Source: Paenibacillus polygoni (lineage in GTDB: Bacteria; Bacillota; Bacilli; Paenibacillales; Paenibacillaceae). From it: a stretch of 64,000 nucleotides of DNA. The DNA lies in the NCBI RefSeq assembly GCF_030263935.1, contig NZ_CP127162.1, positions 877,501 to 941,500 of the forward strand. Direction: 5' to 3'. Numbering within the stretch: position 1 is the stretch's first letter; every line of letters begins with the position of its first letter. Below the pieces are notes generated by a model. The model ran no database searches. It worked only from the letters and a program-made list of their open reading frames with translations, and was not told where the DNA came from. Shown here piece after piece: positions 17,835-26,728 of this stretch. Position numbers and translations under genes: made by a program.

Positions 17835-18718
17835 TGCTCATTATGCAGATGACCTGGAAAGAGATGATTCGTAAGCGGGTTATGGTGCTCGCTATGATTC
17901 TTACGATACTATTCCTCATTGCTTACTGGTTTATTGCGGATGCTGTCGCAGGAAGTGAGAGCTTTGGGATGTTTTCGGATGACAATTCTATCATTACTAA
18001 CTATACGACGGGAGTTCTCATGATGATGATCGGCTTCTTCTTTGCTGGTTTTGTCATTGCGCTGCTCTCCATCTTTAGCTCATTCTCTTCGATCGCTGGG
18101 GAAGCGGAGCAAGGAGTCATGCAGGCGCTGCTTACACGTCCGATATCAAGAACACAGTTTTATATTGGGCGGTGGCTCGGATTTGTCACGTTGCTCTGCT
18201 GTTATACGCTGATTTTATATACAGCAATTATGGTCATTACGGATATCCATGCAGCAATCCCTAAAGACTTTATGGTTCATGTTAAGGCACTGCTCTTGCT
18301 TGCGCTCATTATTGTTCTGCTCGTTTCACTTACGATGCTCGGTTCTACTAAATTTTCATCGCTCGGAAACGGTGTGTTTATAACCATGTTATTTGGAGCA
18401 GGCTGGCTTGGCGGTATGCTGGAGAAGGTGCAGAAGATCGGGATTTTTGAGGCCTTTGGCGCAGAAGAAATCGGTAATACGCTGTCTAATATTTCGGGAC
18501 TCATGTCCATCATTATGCCAGTGGATGCGTTGCAGCGAAAAATGATGCATGGACTCATCGGTCTTGATGAACTAGGCAGTATCGTTAATGTAAGCCATAT
18601 GATATCCGGATTTTTCATCGGAGATGTTCCATCGGGCACCTTTGTGATCTATGCGATGCTATATGCTGCCATTGCTTTTGTATGGGGAGTCCTGCGATTC
18701 CGCAAGAAGGATTTATAA
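17831..18718 (+). CDS. ABC-2 family transporter permease (NosY-like)
   Basis: A 295-residue membrane protein with six predicted helices (first at about residues 17-40, last at 272-290). The segment GEAEQGVMQALLTRPISRTQFYIGRW, seen at about residues 91-116, is characteristic of NosY-like ABC-2 permeases, quoted here only for its core LLTRPISRTQFY. It starts inside the stop of the ATPase gene (ATGA) and ends the sigma-linked operon. Substrate unknown; such pairs often export antimicrobial or envelope-active compounds. Confidence 0.88.
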   Translation: MMLIMQMTWKEMIRKRVMVLAMILTILFLIAYWFIADAVAGSESFGMFSDDNSIITNYTTGVLMMMIGFFFAGFVIALLSIFSSFSSIAGEAEQGVMQALLTRPISRTQFYIGRWLGFVTLLCCYTLILYTAIMVITDIHAAIPKDFMVHVKALLLLALIIVLLVSLTMLGSTKFSSLGNGVFITMLFGAGWLGGMLEKVQKIGIFEAFGAEEIGNTLSNISGLMSIIMPVDALQRKMMHGLIGLDELGSIVNVSHMISGFFIGDVPSGTFVIYAMLYAAIAFVWGVLRFRKKDL

Positions 18719-18774
18719 GGATATAATTTTAATTTCAATTAAGAATATTTACAGTTAAAGAAACTATAATTGAT

Positions 18775-18804
18775 TTGAAATGATCGTAATAAAATCAATA
18801 ATAA
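18775..18804 (+). promoter_or_regulatory. Possible promoter for the rod-like RNA
   Basis: TTGAAA (18775-18780), a 17-18-base spacer, and ATAATA/TAATAA (18798-18804). Transcription would start a few bases before the outer stem of the structured element at 18827. The match is moderate in AT-rich DNA. Confidence 0.35.
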
Positions 18805-18826
18805 AATCAATAATTAAATGAATAAG

Positions 18827-18950
18827 ACCATCGGGACAAAGAAGGAAGGCTGCTGCTTTGATCTCTTCTGCGCAGATTTTAAAGCTCTGATACTAGCGCA
18901 GGAAGAGATATTATGAAAAGCAGGAGACAACTTTGACCCGGTGGTTTTTT
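18827..18950 (+). ncRNA. Rod-like structured RNA candidate ending in a T run
   Basis: Three nested stems fill 119 bases. Outer: 18827-18841 with 18931-18945, 14 of 15 positions paired (one G-U, one A-A mismatch). Middle: CTGCTTT (18853-18859) with AAAGCAG (18917-18923). Inner: 18861-18873 with 18896-18909, 13 pairs and one bulge. Asymmetric internal loops (AAGGAAGG on the 5' side, GAGACAA on the 3' side) separate the outer and middle stems, and the apical loop is about 22 bases. A T run follows at once. It lies 108 bases after a permease gene and before an independent promoter at 18998. It could be a small RNA, an elaborate terminator, or a MITE-like palindrome. Confidence 0.5.
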
Positions 18951-18997
18951 GTATATTTTAAAGTTCTATGCCGTAAATTTCTGCCTGTATAAATTAA

Positions 18998-19026
18998 TTG
19001 TATTTCCCTTCCATATTTGGTATGAT
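18998..19026 (+). promoter_or_regulatory. Sigma-A promoter of the three-gene ABC-2 exporter
   Basis: TTGTAT (18998-19003), a 17-base spacer and TATGAT (19021-19026). The TTG that opens the longest reading frame here is this -35 box, not a start codon. A small AGACGC/GCGTCT hairpin follows in the leader near 19061. Confidence 0.65.
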
Positions 19027-19105
19027 AGTGGCCTTCTCGCATTTCACCTTGTCTGAAGTAGACGCACGGCTGGCGTCTCAACCAAGCTTATCGGAGGTGT
19101 ATTCA

Positions 19106-19882
19106 TTGCTCTATTTCACTCTGGCCCGTAAGGCCTATGCAAGAAACTTGCAGTATCGCGGTGCACATATGGTGCACAATGTCGCAAGTGCTTTATTCGG
19201 TTATCTGTACGCCTGTATCTGGATTGGAATTGGGGAAGGGCGCTCTCTTGGAGAATACGGAACGCAGGGGATGGTCAGTTACATTGCATTTACGCAAGCA
19301 TCTCTTTGGGTAACGTCTTTTCTTACGAATGGCCTGGGGATCCCGGAGTCTGTAAGAACAGGTCATATCTCTATGGATCTGATGAGGCCTGTCCATCTTT
19401 TTACACATCTCATGTCTAGAGAATGGGGGCAGATTCTCTATCAGTTTCTGTACAAGTCCATTCCTATCTATCTCGTGTATCTCATTGCCTTCAAGCTTAG
19501 GCTGCCAGAGAACGGAATGACGTATGTCTTAACCACGGCAAGTTTGTTCGGAGCTACTTACATGGGAATCTGTATCAACTATCTCATTGGAGTCACTGCG
19601 ATGTGGACCACCGAATCAAGCTGGCTGCAATGGGCTAACCATGCACTTATTAATTTACTTGCGGGATTTTTCATCCCTATTGAATGGCTGCCTAAGATTC
19701 TCCAAACGATTGCCTGGTGGTCGCCCTATCCGTATCTTCTGTATGTACCGACTCGCATTTACCTTGGTTATGAGGATGGCTCTCTACTATTAGGAACCAT
19801 GGTGTGGATGCTGCTGCTCACGCTGATTTGTTTTCTTGCTACCTACTATCTTCGCAGAAAAGTGGAGGTGCAGGGAGGATGA
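19106..19882 (+). CDS. ABC-2 family exporter permease (COG4587-like)
   Basis: A 258-residue membrane protein with six predicted helices, one of a pair of dissimilar permeases served by one ATPase. The start is TTG 19106, five to six bases after GGAGGTG at 19093; this gives MLYFTLARKAYARNLQYRGAH shortened here to its opening MLYFTLARKAYARN, the usual N-terminus of this group. The central region contains the conserved RTGHISMDLMRPVH segment. The frame is open to TTG 18998, which is the promoter -35 box. The stop overlaps the next start (ATGA). Substrate unknown. Confidence 0.85.
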   Translation: MLYFTLARKAYARNLQYRGAHMVHNVASALFGYLYACIWIGIGEGRSLGEYGTQGMVSYIAFTQASLWVTSFLTNGLGIPESVRTGHISMDLMRPVHLFTHLMSREWGQILYQFLYKSIPIYLVYLIAFKLRLPENGMTYVLTTASLFGATYMGICINYLIGVTAMWTTESSWLQWANHALINLLAGFFIPIEWLPKILQTIAWWSPYPYLLYVPTRIYLGYEDGSLLLGTMVWMLLLTLICFLATYYLRRKVEVQGG

Positions 19883-20727
19883 ACACAAATACGGAGACAC
19901 ATTCATCACAAAAACATACCACTTTCTATCCACTTCGCACCTACTTAGAACTTTACGTATTACTGATCCGCACGAGCATTAAAAGTTCCATGCAATACAA
20001 ACTCAATTTCTTTCTCGGTTCTTTTCTCGCCGCTTTTATTCAAATTGCTGAATTTCTGATGATTGCGATTGTGCTTCATCGGTTTGGAGCCATTCAAGGC
20101 TGGAATATCTATGAGGTTGGTTATCTATTTTCCATCATGACTTTATCAAAAACGGTGTACCGCTCCATTGCGAACGAAGTACATCATCTTGAAAAATATT
20201 TAGTCAGCGGAGATATGGACCAGCTGCTAACAAGACCGCTGCCCGTTCTTTTCACTCTACTGCCGCAGCGCTTTCGTATCATGCTCGGGGAGTGGCTGCA
20301 GGGAGGGTTTGTCTTTGGTTGGTCTATTCATGGAATGATGAATAGCGGTCAGATTGGATGGATTGCTGTACCTCAGTCATTATTTGTGATCTTGACGGGG
20401 GCCGTTCTTTTATTTTCCATTGGCCTTGCTACTGCGACTATTGGATTCTGGACGACAAGAATCAGCGAACTCCAGACATTTACGGAAGATGCAGCGGGTA
20501 CGGCAGCAAGATTTCCACTCTCCCTTTATCCGAAATGGCTTGCCGGAATGCTCCTTTTTGTGCTGCCAGTAGGTCTAGTCAATTATGTACCTGCTCTTTA
20601 TATCTTGAGAGGGGAATGGGGGCCGTGGATTTTTCTCATCATTCTATTGGCAGCGATAGGCTTTCTCACCCTCAGCCTGCGGTTTTGGAAATTTGGCATG
20701 ACAAAATATCAGAGTACAGGTAGCTAA
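19879..20727 (+). CDS. ABC-2 family exporter permease (COG3694-like)
   Basis: A 282-residue partner permease with six predicted helices. ATG 19879 overlaps the previous stop by four bases and follows GGGAGG/GGAGGTG; the longer open frame back to 19804 runs through the upstream gene and is not used. The middle part, LVSGDMDQLLTRPLPVLFTL at about residues 110-129, mirrors the DLMRPVH region of the first permease, and the C-terminal half contains YPKWLAGMLLFVLPVGLVNY, as in members of this family. Both permeases should combine with the ATPase at 20741. Confidence 0.85.
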   Translation: MNTNTETHSSQKHTTFYPLRTYLELYVLLIRTSIKSSMQYKLNFFLGSFLAAFIQIAEFLMIAIVLHRFGAIQGWNIYEVGYLFSIMTLSKTVYRSIANEVHHLEKYLVSGDMDQLLTRPLPVLFTLLPQRFRIMLGEWLQGGFVFGWSIHGMMNSGQIGWIAVPQSLFVILTGAVLLFSIGLATATIGFWTTRISELQTFTEDAAGTAARFPLSLYPKWLAGMLLFVLPVGLVNYVPALYILRGEWGPWIFLIILLAAIGFLTLSLRFWKFGMTKYQSTGS

Positions 20728-20740
20728 GGAGGCGTCGGGT

Positions 20741-21718
20741 ATGATCGAAGTACAAGGCTTACATAAGGAGTTCAAAACGCCTGTCGTGAAAGACGGGAGT
20801 TTTGCGGGACTCCGCGCTTTATTTTCTAGAGAATACACGGTCAAACAAGCCGTTCAGAATATCAGTTTCCGGATTGAACCTGGAGAATTTGTAGGTTACA
20901 TCGGGCCGAATGGTGCAGGAAAATCGACGACGATAAAAATGTTAGCAGGTATCCTTCATCCGAGTTCAGGAAACGTACGAGTAAATGGAATGGATCCGCA
21001 TCAGCAGCGAAGACAAGTCGTAAGACGGCTTGGAGTGGTGTTTGGTCAGCGCAGTCAGTTGTGGTGGGACCTTCCGGTAAAAGACAGTTATGATATCCTC
21101 GCCAAAATGTACCGTGTGGATGATAAGGATAAACACGAACGGCTGGAAGAGTTTGCAGCTATTCTAGACCTGAAAGAATTCTGGGATACACCTGTACGCA
21201 AATTGTCGCTTGGACAGCGGATGCGTGCCGATCTAGGTGCAGCGATGCTTCATAATCCGGATATTCTGTTCCTTGATGAACCAACGATCGGGCTTGATGT
21301 GAATGCGAAGCGCAATATCCGCTCATTTTTGAAACTGTTGAACAAAGATTTCGGAAAAACGATTCTGCTGACAACCCATGACATGGATGATATCGAACAG
21401 CTATGCAGCAGAGTAATGGTCATTAATCATGGACAGCTTACTTATGATGGTACGGTGAAGTCTCTAAGGGAGAATATCGGTCTGCCTACTATTATAAAAG
21501 TATCGTATCTTGAGAATATCAAGAGTTCAAATGTTGCTAAATTTCATCACGAAGCGGTCAAGGTCATAGACCATACAGAGCGAACGATTACGGTAGAAGC
21601 CAATCGGAACCGCATTGGTACGATGCAAATCCTGGCTCAGCTTGGCGAATGGGGTGAACTTGCAGACGTAGAGATGCAGGAACCTGATTTTGAAGATGTG
21701 ATTCATAAAGTATATTAG
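20741..21718 (+). CDS. ABC exporter ATP-binding protein (COG4586-like)
   Basis: A 325-residue ATPase. Walker A GPNGAGKSTT (about residues 56-65), the family-specific insertion before it (LRALFSREYTVKQAVQNISF), the Q-loop region FGQRSQLWWDLPVKDSY, signature LSLGQRMRADLG (about 157-168), Walker B ILFLDEPTIGLD (about 175-186) and switch His in TTHDMDD. These features place it with the uncharacterised COG4586 group that always travels with the two permease types encoded just upstream. AAGGAGG lies 10 bases before ATG. The operon ends at the terminator at 21730. Confidence 0.92.
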   Translation: MIEVQGLHKEFKTPVVKDGSFAGLRALFSREYTVKQAVQNISFRIEPGEFVGYIGPNGAGKSTTIKMLAGILHPSSGNVRVNGMDPHQQRRQVVRRLGVVFGQRSQLWWDLPVKDSYDILAKMYRVDDKDKHERLEEFAAILDLKEFWDTPVRKLSLGQRMRADLGAAMLHNPDILFLDEPTIGLDVNAKRNIRSFLKLLNKDFGKTILLTTHDMDDIEQLCSRVMVINHGQLTYDGTVKSLRENIGLPTIIKVSYLENIKSSNVAKFHHEAVKVIDHTERTITVEANRNRIGTMQILAQLGEWGELADVEMQEPDFEDVIHKVY

Positions 21719-21729
21719 GTTCTACTGGA

Positions 21730-21762
21730 AGGTCATTTCCCGCCGTGGGAGTGGCCTTTTGT
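21730..21762 (+). terminator. Intrinsic terminator of the ABC-2 operon
   Basis: AAGGTCA and TGGCCTT form a stem extended by TCCC/GGGA, followed by TTTGTTGTT. Confidence 0.75.
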
Positions 21763-21922
21763 TGTTAATGAAGAAGTATTTTAAATGTATTTCTAAAAAG
21801 AAATGATGTTAAAGGCTTGCTTTTTTAACCGTTTTTTAAGACGATACTAGTAGAGTGGAATCCGCTTACATAAAAGATAAGATTTATATTTTATTACCTA
21901 GATAACGTAGGTGAAAGGTGTT

Positions 21923-21937
21923 CTAAAACGTTTTTAG
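21923..21937. promoter_or_regulatory. Palindromic operator candidate before the GH95 gene
   Basis: CTAAAACGTTTTTAG is an almost perfect palindrome centred on CG, as in LacI-family and cre sites. It fits the cre consensus only partly (about 9 of 12 core positions), so a dedicated LacI-type regulator is an alternative. Confidence 0.35.
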
Positions 21938-21980
21938 CCTTTCTGTAATATCAATAGTGATTATGCTTGGAGGAGACGAT

Positions 21981-24383
21981 ATGTATTTAACGTATAACCG
22001 TCCAGCTAAGGAATGGACCGAAGCATTGCCGATTGGAAACGGAAGAATAGGGGCGATGGTGTTTGGGCGTGTGGAGCAAGAACGTTTACAGCTAAATGAA
22101 GATACATTATGGTCAGGTCCACCCAAGGATTGGAACAATCCGCGTGCCAAAGAAGTGCTTCCGAAGGTGAGACAACTTATTAAGGAAGAGAAATATGCGG
22201 AAGCAGACAAGCTAACGAAGGAAATGCTCGGAGCTTACACACAGTCTTATCTGCCTTTTGGAGATTTACAGATTACGTTTGATCATGGAGATATCACGTC
22301 CGATTATAACCGGAGACTGGATCTAACGGATGGAATAACAAAAACGAAATATCGTATCGCAGATACAACATACACACGGGAAATCTTTGTGTCTCATCCT
22401 GATCAGGTTATCGTTATTCACCTAGAAGCAAGTGTACCGGGAAGATTGTCTTTCCATGCGAGTCATAGCAGTCTTCTTCGTCATGAAACAGAGGCTGAAG
22501 AGAACCAGGCGATTATCAAAGGATACGCGCCCGAGATTGTGAATCCAAGTTATTACCCTGCAGATGATCCCATTCGTTATGGCAAATCAGGTGAGACGGA
22601 TGCCATGCGTTTTGAAGGGAGACTCGCGATTCAGCATAAAGGAGGAAGTGCACGAGCGCAGGCTACTGGAATCAGGGTAGAAGGTGCAGATCAGGCGACT
22701 CTTTATTTTAGTTGTGCGACAAGCTTTAACGGTTATGACCGCTCTCCGGGAAAAGAAGGCAAAGATGAGTCTCTCCATGCACGAAATGATCTGGAAAAAG
22801 CCCTTGCGTATGAATATGAAGACCTGCGGAATCGTCACGTAGAAGATTATCAGGAGCTGTATAATCGGGTATCACTTGATCTGGGTCCAGCTTTGGAGTC
22901 AGAAGATCTGCCTACCGATGAGCGTATCGTAAAATATGGCGGGAAAGACCCGTATTTGGTTCAGCTTTTATTTCAATATGGCCGTTATTTACTGATATCA
23001 AGCTCGCGTCCAGGAACACAACCAGCCAATCTGCAAGGAATCTGGAATCACGAAACGAGAGCACCATGGAGCAGTAATTATACGCTGAACATCAATGCAG
23101 AAATGAATTATTGGCCAGCTGAAACAGCGAATTTATCCGAGTGCCATGAACCTCTAATCGATCTGATTACCAGACTTTCCGTTAATGGTAAGAAGACAGC
23201 AGAGATTAACTATGGCGCATGCGGATGGGTAGCTCACCATAATTCTGACCTATGGGGACAGACTGGACCGGTGGGTGCTTTTGGACATGGAGATCCGATA
23301 TGGGCATTATGGCAGATGGGCGGAGTATGGCTGTGCCAGCATTTATATGAACATTATGTATTTACACAAGACACCGATTTCCTTAAAAATAAAGCGTATC
23401 CGATCATGAAGGAAGCGGCTTTGTTCTGTCTGGATTGGCTTATTCAAGGAGAGGATGGTTCTTGGTATACGGCACCTTCGACCTCCCCGGAGCATCGCTT
23501 CCGCGTGAATGGGGAACTACATCAGGTGACTACGACAGCGACAATGGACTTGGCTTTGATCCATGATCTATTCACGAATCTTATCGAAGTGACTGCTGTT
23601 CTCGGTGAAGATGAGGATTTTGCAAAAGAGCTCCAGCAGCGTAGAGATGAACTTCCTCCACTGCAGATTGGGAAGTATGGACAGCTGCAGGAATGGCTTC
23701 ATGACTATGAAGACGAAGATGTTCACCATAGGCATGTGTCTCATCTTTTCGGTGTATACCCAGGGCGCCAGCTGACAGCAAAAGATACACCGAAGCTCAT
23801 GGAGGCTGCGAAAGTATCTTTGCAGCGGCGCGGTGATGGAGGGACGGGCTGGAGTCTCGGCTGGAAAGTCGGACTGTGGGCACGTTTCAAAGATGGAAAC
23901 CGGGCGCATCGCCTTATATCAAATCTGCTGCAGCTTGTAAGGGACGGTTCTGAACGCTATGAAAGCGGCGGCGTGTATCCGAACATGTTCGACGCACATC
24001 CGCCATTCCAAATTGATGGAAACTTTGCAGCAACATCAGGAATTATTGAGCTTCTTCTTCAGTCCCATCTAGGATATATTGAACTTTTGCCGGCACTTCC
24101 AGATGCTTGGGCGACAGGAAGTGTTCGCGGACTTCGCGCACGCGGAGGATACGAAGTTGCTATTTCGTGGACTGAAGGTAAGCTGAAAGAAGCAGAAATA
24201 AAGCCCGATCAATCCGGGACTTGTACCATTTGTATAGAAGGAATAAATACAGGAGTTCTTATTGTGAGAACAGCTGGCGGGTTGGAGGTAAGCACCACTG
24301 ACCTGGGGAACGGACTTATTTCCTTCCTTGTAGAGGCAAAACAAAGCTATATTGTGACGGTGCAAAAAGGGGAGAAGGAATAG
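21981..24383 (+). CDS. Glycoside hydrolase family 95 (alpha-L-fucosidase/alpha-L-galactosidase type)
   Basis: An 800-residue inverting glycosidase without a signal peptide, therefore probably cytoplasmic. GH95 hallmarks in order: [20 protein letters not shown] (about 15-34), NLQGIWNHE (about 348), [18 protein letters not shown] (about 370) with the conserved Asn pair that activates water, SPEHRF (about 501) with the general-acid Glu, and [13 protein letters not shown] (about 677) with the conserved Asp. GH95 members remove terminal alpha-1,2-fucose or alpha-L-galactose from glycans. No transporter is linked. GGAGGAG precedes ATG 21981; an in-frame earlier start at 21957 is less likely. The sugar specificity cannot be decided from sequence. 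Confidence 0.93.
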   Translation: MYLTYNRPAKEWTEALPIGNGRIGAMVFGRVEQERLQLNEDTLWSGPPKDWNNPRAKEVLPKVRQLIKEEKYAEADKLTKEMLGAYTQSYLPFGDLQITFDHGDITSDYNRRLDLTDGITKTKYRIADTTYTREIFVSHPDQVIVIHLEASVPGRLSFHASHSSLLRHETEAEENQAIIKGYAPEIVNPSYYPADDPIRYGKSGETDAMRFEGRLAIQHKGGSARAQATGIRVEGADQATLYFSCATSFNGYDRSPGKEGKDESLHARNDLEKALAYEYEDLRNRHVEDYQELYNRVSLDLGPALESEDLPTDERIVKYGGKDPYLVQLLFQYGRYLLISSSRPGTQPANLQGIWNHETRAPWSSNYTLNINAEMNYWPAETANLSECHEPLIDLITRLSVNGKKTAEINYGACGWVAHHNSDLWGQTGPVGAFGHGDPIWALWQMGGVWLCQHLYEHYVFTQDTDFLKNKAYPIMKEAALFCLDWLIQGEDGSWYTAPSTSPEHRFRVNGELHQVTTTATMDLALIHDLFTNLIEVTAVLGEDEDFAKELQQRRDELPPLQIGKYGQLQEWLHDYEDEDVHHRHVSHLFGVYPGRQLTAKDTPKLMEAAKVSLQRRGDGGTGWSLGWKVGLWARFKDGNRAHRLISNLLQLVRDGSERYESGGVYPNMFDAHPPFQIDGNFAATSGIIELLLQSHLGYIELLPALPDAWATGSVRGLRARGGYEVAISWTEGKLKEAEIKPDQSGTCTICIEGINTGVLIVRTAGGLEVSTTDLGNGLISFLVEAKQSYIVTVQKGEKE

Positions 24384-24396
24384 AAAGAACGTGATG

Positions 24397-24431
24397 TGAT
24401 GACACGGATAATTAAAATGATGACACGGATA
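24397..24431 (+). repeat. Short direct repeat after the GH95 gene
   Basis: TGATGACACGGATA occurs twice, at 24397 and 24418, 21 bases apart and just before the terminator. Significance unknown. Confidence 0.6.
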
Positions 24432-24432
24432 T

Positions 24433-24474
24433 GGATAGAGAATCAGAGCAATTCTGAATCTCTATCCTTTTTTG
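24433..24474 (+). terminator. Intrinsic terminator of the GH95 gene
   Basis: GGATAGAGA(ATCAGA) pairs with (TTCTGAA)TCTCTATCC in a long stem with one mismatch and is followed by TTTTTTG. Confidence 0.9.
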
Positions 24475-24603
24475 TTTTTGTATAAACTACGCAATTAATA
24501 ATACGATCTTGAAAAAAATGTCTGTCATTCCAGGAGATTATATGATAAATTGTCTTCTTCTTTTGTACAAAATTACCAATAAGATAGGAGGATTATATAA
24601 TAT

Positions 24604-25104
24604 ATGAAAAAAAGGGTAACTGTCTTTGTACTCATATTTCTTTGTCTACTATTAATCGCCTTGCTAATTAACAAAAATAAGGCGGATAACGAGTCGGAAT
24701 CAAAATATTACTTGAGTTTTGTTTCAAGCGTCCAGACCTTGGATCGTAGTTTGGATCTAATTCAAGAGGATCAAGAACCTGATAAAATTGCTGAAGGTAT
24801 GTTTGATGTTTATACATCTTTCGTTTTTTCAAGCTTTCGCTTGGATCTTTTTAAAAGTAATGCTCCTCGATCTATTGATTTAGATATACTTGCTAACGAC
24901 TTTTTATTACTAAGGACTCGATATGAACCACTCGTAAGAAATCAGATAACAAACAAAGATGATTTTAATTTTGAAGATCATGCCAAATTCAAAAGCCAAA
25001 TTCATCTATTTGTAAACGAATTACCTGAAAAATATGAGAATTCTAAGGAATTTGTTGAAAAGCTTAATAAGGCCTCAGAGCATATCAAACCATTAATAAG
25101 TTAG
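24604..25104 (+). CDS. Small exported or membrane-anchored protein of unknown function
   Basis: A 166-residue protein with a strongly hydrophobic N-terminus (VTVFVLIFLCLLLIALLI, about residues 5-22) preceded by KKR, so it is either secreted or held by a signal anchor. The rest is hydrophilic, mostly helical and charged, with no Cys after residue 30 and no motif I recognise. AGGAGG precedes ATG 24604 at good distance, and a strong terminator follows at 25171, so it is a real single-gene unit. Codon usage is more AT-rich to the eye than in the glycosidase upstream. Confidence 0.7.
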   Translation: MKKRVTVFVLIFLCLLLIALLINKNKADNESESKYYLSFVSSVQTLDRSLDLIQEDQEPDKIAEGMFDVYTSFVFSSFRLDLFKSNAPRSIDLDILANDFLLLRTRYEPLVRNQITNKDDFNFEDHAKFKSQIHLFVNELPEKYENSKEFVEKLNKASEHIKPLIS

Positions 25105-25170
25105 TAATTAAGAATTATAGAGAATTATAGGGAATTTCCTATAGCTATCTTACTGTTTGCAAAAAAAATT

Positions 25171-25221
25171 ACTGCACTTCATCCAATAGATATCATATAA
25201 CGGATGAAGTGCAGTTTTTAT
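25171..25221 (+). terminator. Intrinsic terminator with a perfect 14-bp stem
   Basis: ACTGCACTTCATCC (25171-25184) pairs perfectly with GGATGAAGTGCAGT (25202-25215), followed by TTTTT. Confidence 0.92.
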
Positions 25222-25455
25222 ATGGCTAAATTAAAGTGGAAACAGTTCGCATAAACTACGAGCGAATAGCTGTGGTGTTATCTTTTCCTTAAAGTGAGGT
25301 ATAAAGGAACGGTAGCTTATCTCCCTGCTCTATAAAAATAATAGAAGAGGCCGATCGCGTAAGGGACAGAATGGGGATGAAGAAGCAGAGCGTTTGTATT
25401 TGGAGCTGGATGGTTACATCTAGAGGGACTACATGAGAATTCAGCTCCAACGATG
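25222..25455. other. Gene-free stretch before the 45-bp array
   Basis: I see no open frame with a ribosome site. The last part (25440-25455, TTCAGCTCCAACGATG) resembles the end of a repeat unit and is probably a decayed unit of the array. Confidence 0.4.
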
Positions 25456-25725
25456 ATCGGAACTCCCATCTGTTCACTGGAGCATTTGAGCTCCACCGCT
25501 ATCGGAACTCCCATCTGTTCACTGGAGCATTTGAGCTCCACCGCTATCGGAACTCCCATCTGTTCACTGGAGCATTTGAGCTCCACCGCTATCGGAACTC
25601 CCATCTGTTCACTGGAGCATTTGAGCTCCACCGCTATCGGAATTCACACCTGTCACTGGAACATTCGAGCTTCAACGACGATCAGAATCCCTATCTGCCA
25701 CTGGAGTACTACAGCTTTTCATTCC
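25456..25725. repeat. 45-bp tandem repeat array
   Basis: Four identical 45-base units (25456-25500, 25501-25545, 25546-25590, 25591-25635) are followed by two diverged units (25636-25680, 25681-25725). Each starts ATCGGAACTCCCATCTGTTC and contains GGAGC...GCTCC, able to form a small hairpin. As 45 is a multiple of three both strands stay open (a 15-residue repeat in translation), but no ribosome site precedes either frame, so the array looks non-coding. It ends close to the promoter of the amino-acid transporter. Confidence 0.9.
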
Positions 25726-25728
25726 CTC

Positions 25729-25758
25729 TTGGCAGCTTCCCTTATTTTGTGATATGAT
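25729..25758 (+). promoter_or_regulatory. Sigma-A promoter of the amino-acid ABC operon
   Basis: TTGGCA (25729-25734), an 18-base spacer, and TATGAT (25753-25758). It starts within a few bases of the end of the repeat array. Confidence 0.6.
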
Positions 25759-25825
25759 AGTTTCACCTTAGTAACATGGTAGCGAACTAAAGCGTTTTGA
25801 GATAGATACAACGGAGGGAAACAAC

Positions 25826-26602
25826 ATGAAAAAGTCACTATGGATTACACTGAGTTTAAGTTTAATGGTTGTTATTCTTGCAGCTTGCGGAAGTGATACA
25901 AGTGGAAGCGGGGCAGATAAGATTGTCATTGGTATTGACGATAAGTTTGCCCCGCTGGGATTTAGGGATGAGAAGAATGAGATTGTTGGATTCGATATAG
26001 ATTATGCGAGAGCAGCAGTCGAAAAAATGGGTAAAGAAGTAGAGTTCCAACCCATCGACTGGTCTTCCAAAGAATCAGAGCTGAACAGCGGACGTATTGA
26101 TCTGATCTGGAACGGCTATACGATTACAGAGGATCGCAAAGATAAAGTACTGTTTACGAAGCCTTATCTTAAAAATAGTCAGGTTGTCGTAACGCTGGCT
26201 GACTCACAACTTACAACACTTGCTGATCTTGCCGGGAAAAAAGTAGGGCTGCAAAATCTTTCTTCTGCATCCGATGCACTGAGTGAGAATCCAATCAAAG
26301 ATCAGATCAAGAGTATATCCGAATTCCCCGATAATGTACTTGCTCTAAGTGATCTGAAGAGCGGTCGCCTCGATGCGGTTGTCATTGATGAAGTGGTAGC
26401 TGACTATTATATGTCTCTTGAAGAAGGAACGTATAAAATCTTGGATGAAACGTTGTCTCCAGAGGAATACGGAATCGGTGTGAAGAAGGGGAATGAAGAA
26501 CTGCTGACAAGTCTGCAAACCGCAATAGACGAATTGATTGAAGAAGGAACAGCTACTACGATTTCGGAAAAATGGTTTGGAGAAGATAAGGTGCTTCGCT
26601 AA
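25826..26602 (+). CDS. Polar amino-acid ABC transporter substrate-binding lipoprotein
   Basis: A 258-residue lipoprotein, signal peptide of about 20 residues with lipobox LAAC. It has the family 3 solute-binding fold: IVIGIDDKFAPLGFRDEKNE (about 32-51) and GFDIDYARAAVEKMG at the first ligand lobe, WNGYTITEDRKDKVLFTKPY (about 92-111) in the middle, and LSDLKSGRLDAVVIDEVVADYY (about 173-194, quoted in part). It delivers a polar amino acid, possibly cystine or glutamine type, to the permease at 26729. GGAGGG precedes the ATG. A hairpin separates it from the permease gene. Confidence 0.93.
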   Translation: MKKSLWITLSLSLMVVILAACGSDTSGSGADKIVIGIDDKFAPLGFRDEKNEIVGFDIDYARAAVEKMGKEVEFQPIDWSSKESELNSGRIDLIWNGYTITEDRKDKVLFTKPYLKNSQVVVTLADSQLTTLADLAGKKVGLQNLSSASDALSENPIKDQIKSISEFPDNVLALSDLKSGRLDAVVIDEVVADYYMSLEEGTYKILDETLSPEEYGIGVKKGNEELLTSLQTAIDELIEEGTATTISEKWFGEDKVLR

Positions 26603-26675
26603 GCCTAGCTGACTCATATATAACACTGAATACAATCATATTAGAACTGATGTAAGAAATTCATTTAATAGGATT

Positions 26676-26708
26676 GAAAACCGGGAGTTTCTTATCCGGT
26701 TTTCTTTT
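26676..26708 (+). terminator. Intra-operon terminator or attenuator
   Basis: GAAAACCGG (26676-26684) pairs with CCGGTTTTC (26696-26704), then TTTTTA. It lies between the binding-protein and permease genes, so partial read-through would yield excess binding protein. Confidence 0.7.
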
Positions 26709-26728
26709 TACTTAGGAGCCTGAGAAAT

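Noticed and set aside
18861..18909. TPP riboswitch (GATACTAGCGCAGGAAG resembles the TPP core)
   Set aside because: The bases are half of the inner stem, the CUGAGA and GGGUGC elements are missing, and no thiamine gene follows.
18998..19105. N-terminal 36 codons of the ABC-2 permease frame
   Set aside because: TTG 18998 is the -35 box of a good promoter and the true ribosome site lies at 19093.
25456..25725. CRISPR array
   Set aside because: The units are tandem with no spacers between them and no cas genes are near.
25453..25752. Coding sequence for a 15-residue repeat protein on either strand
   Set aside because: A 45-bp period keeps all frames open by arithmetic; there is no ribosome binding site and no conserved product.
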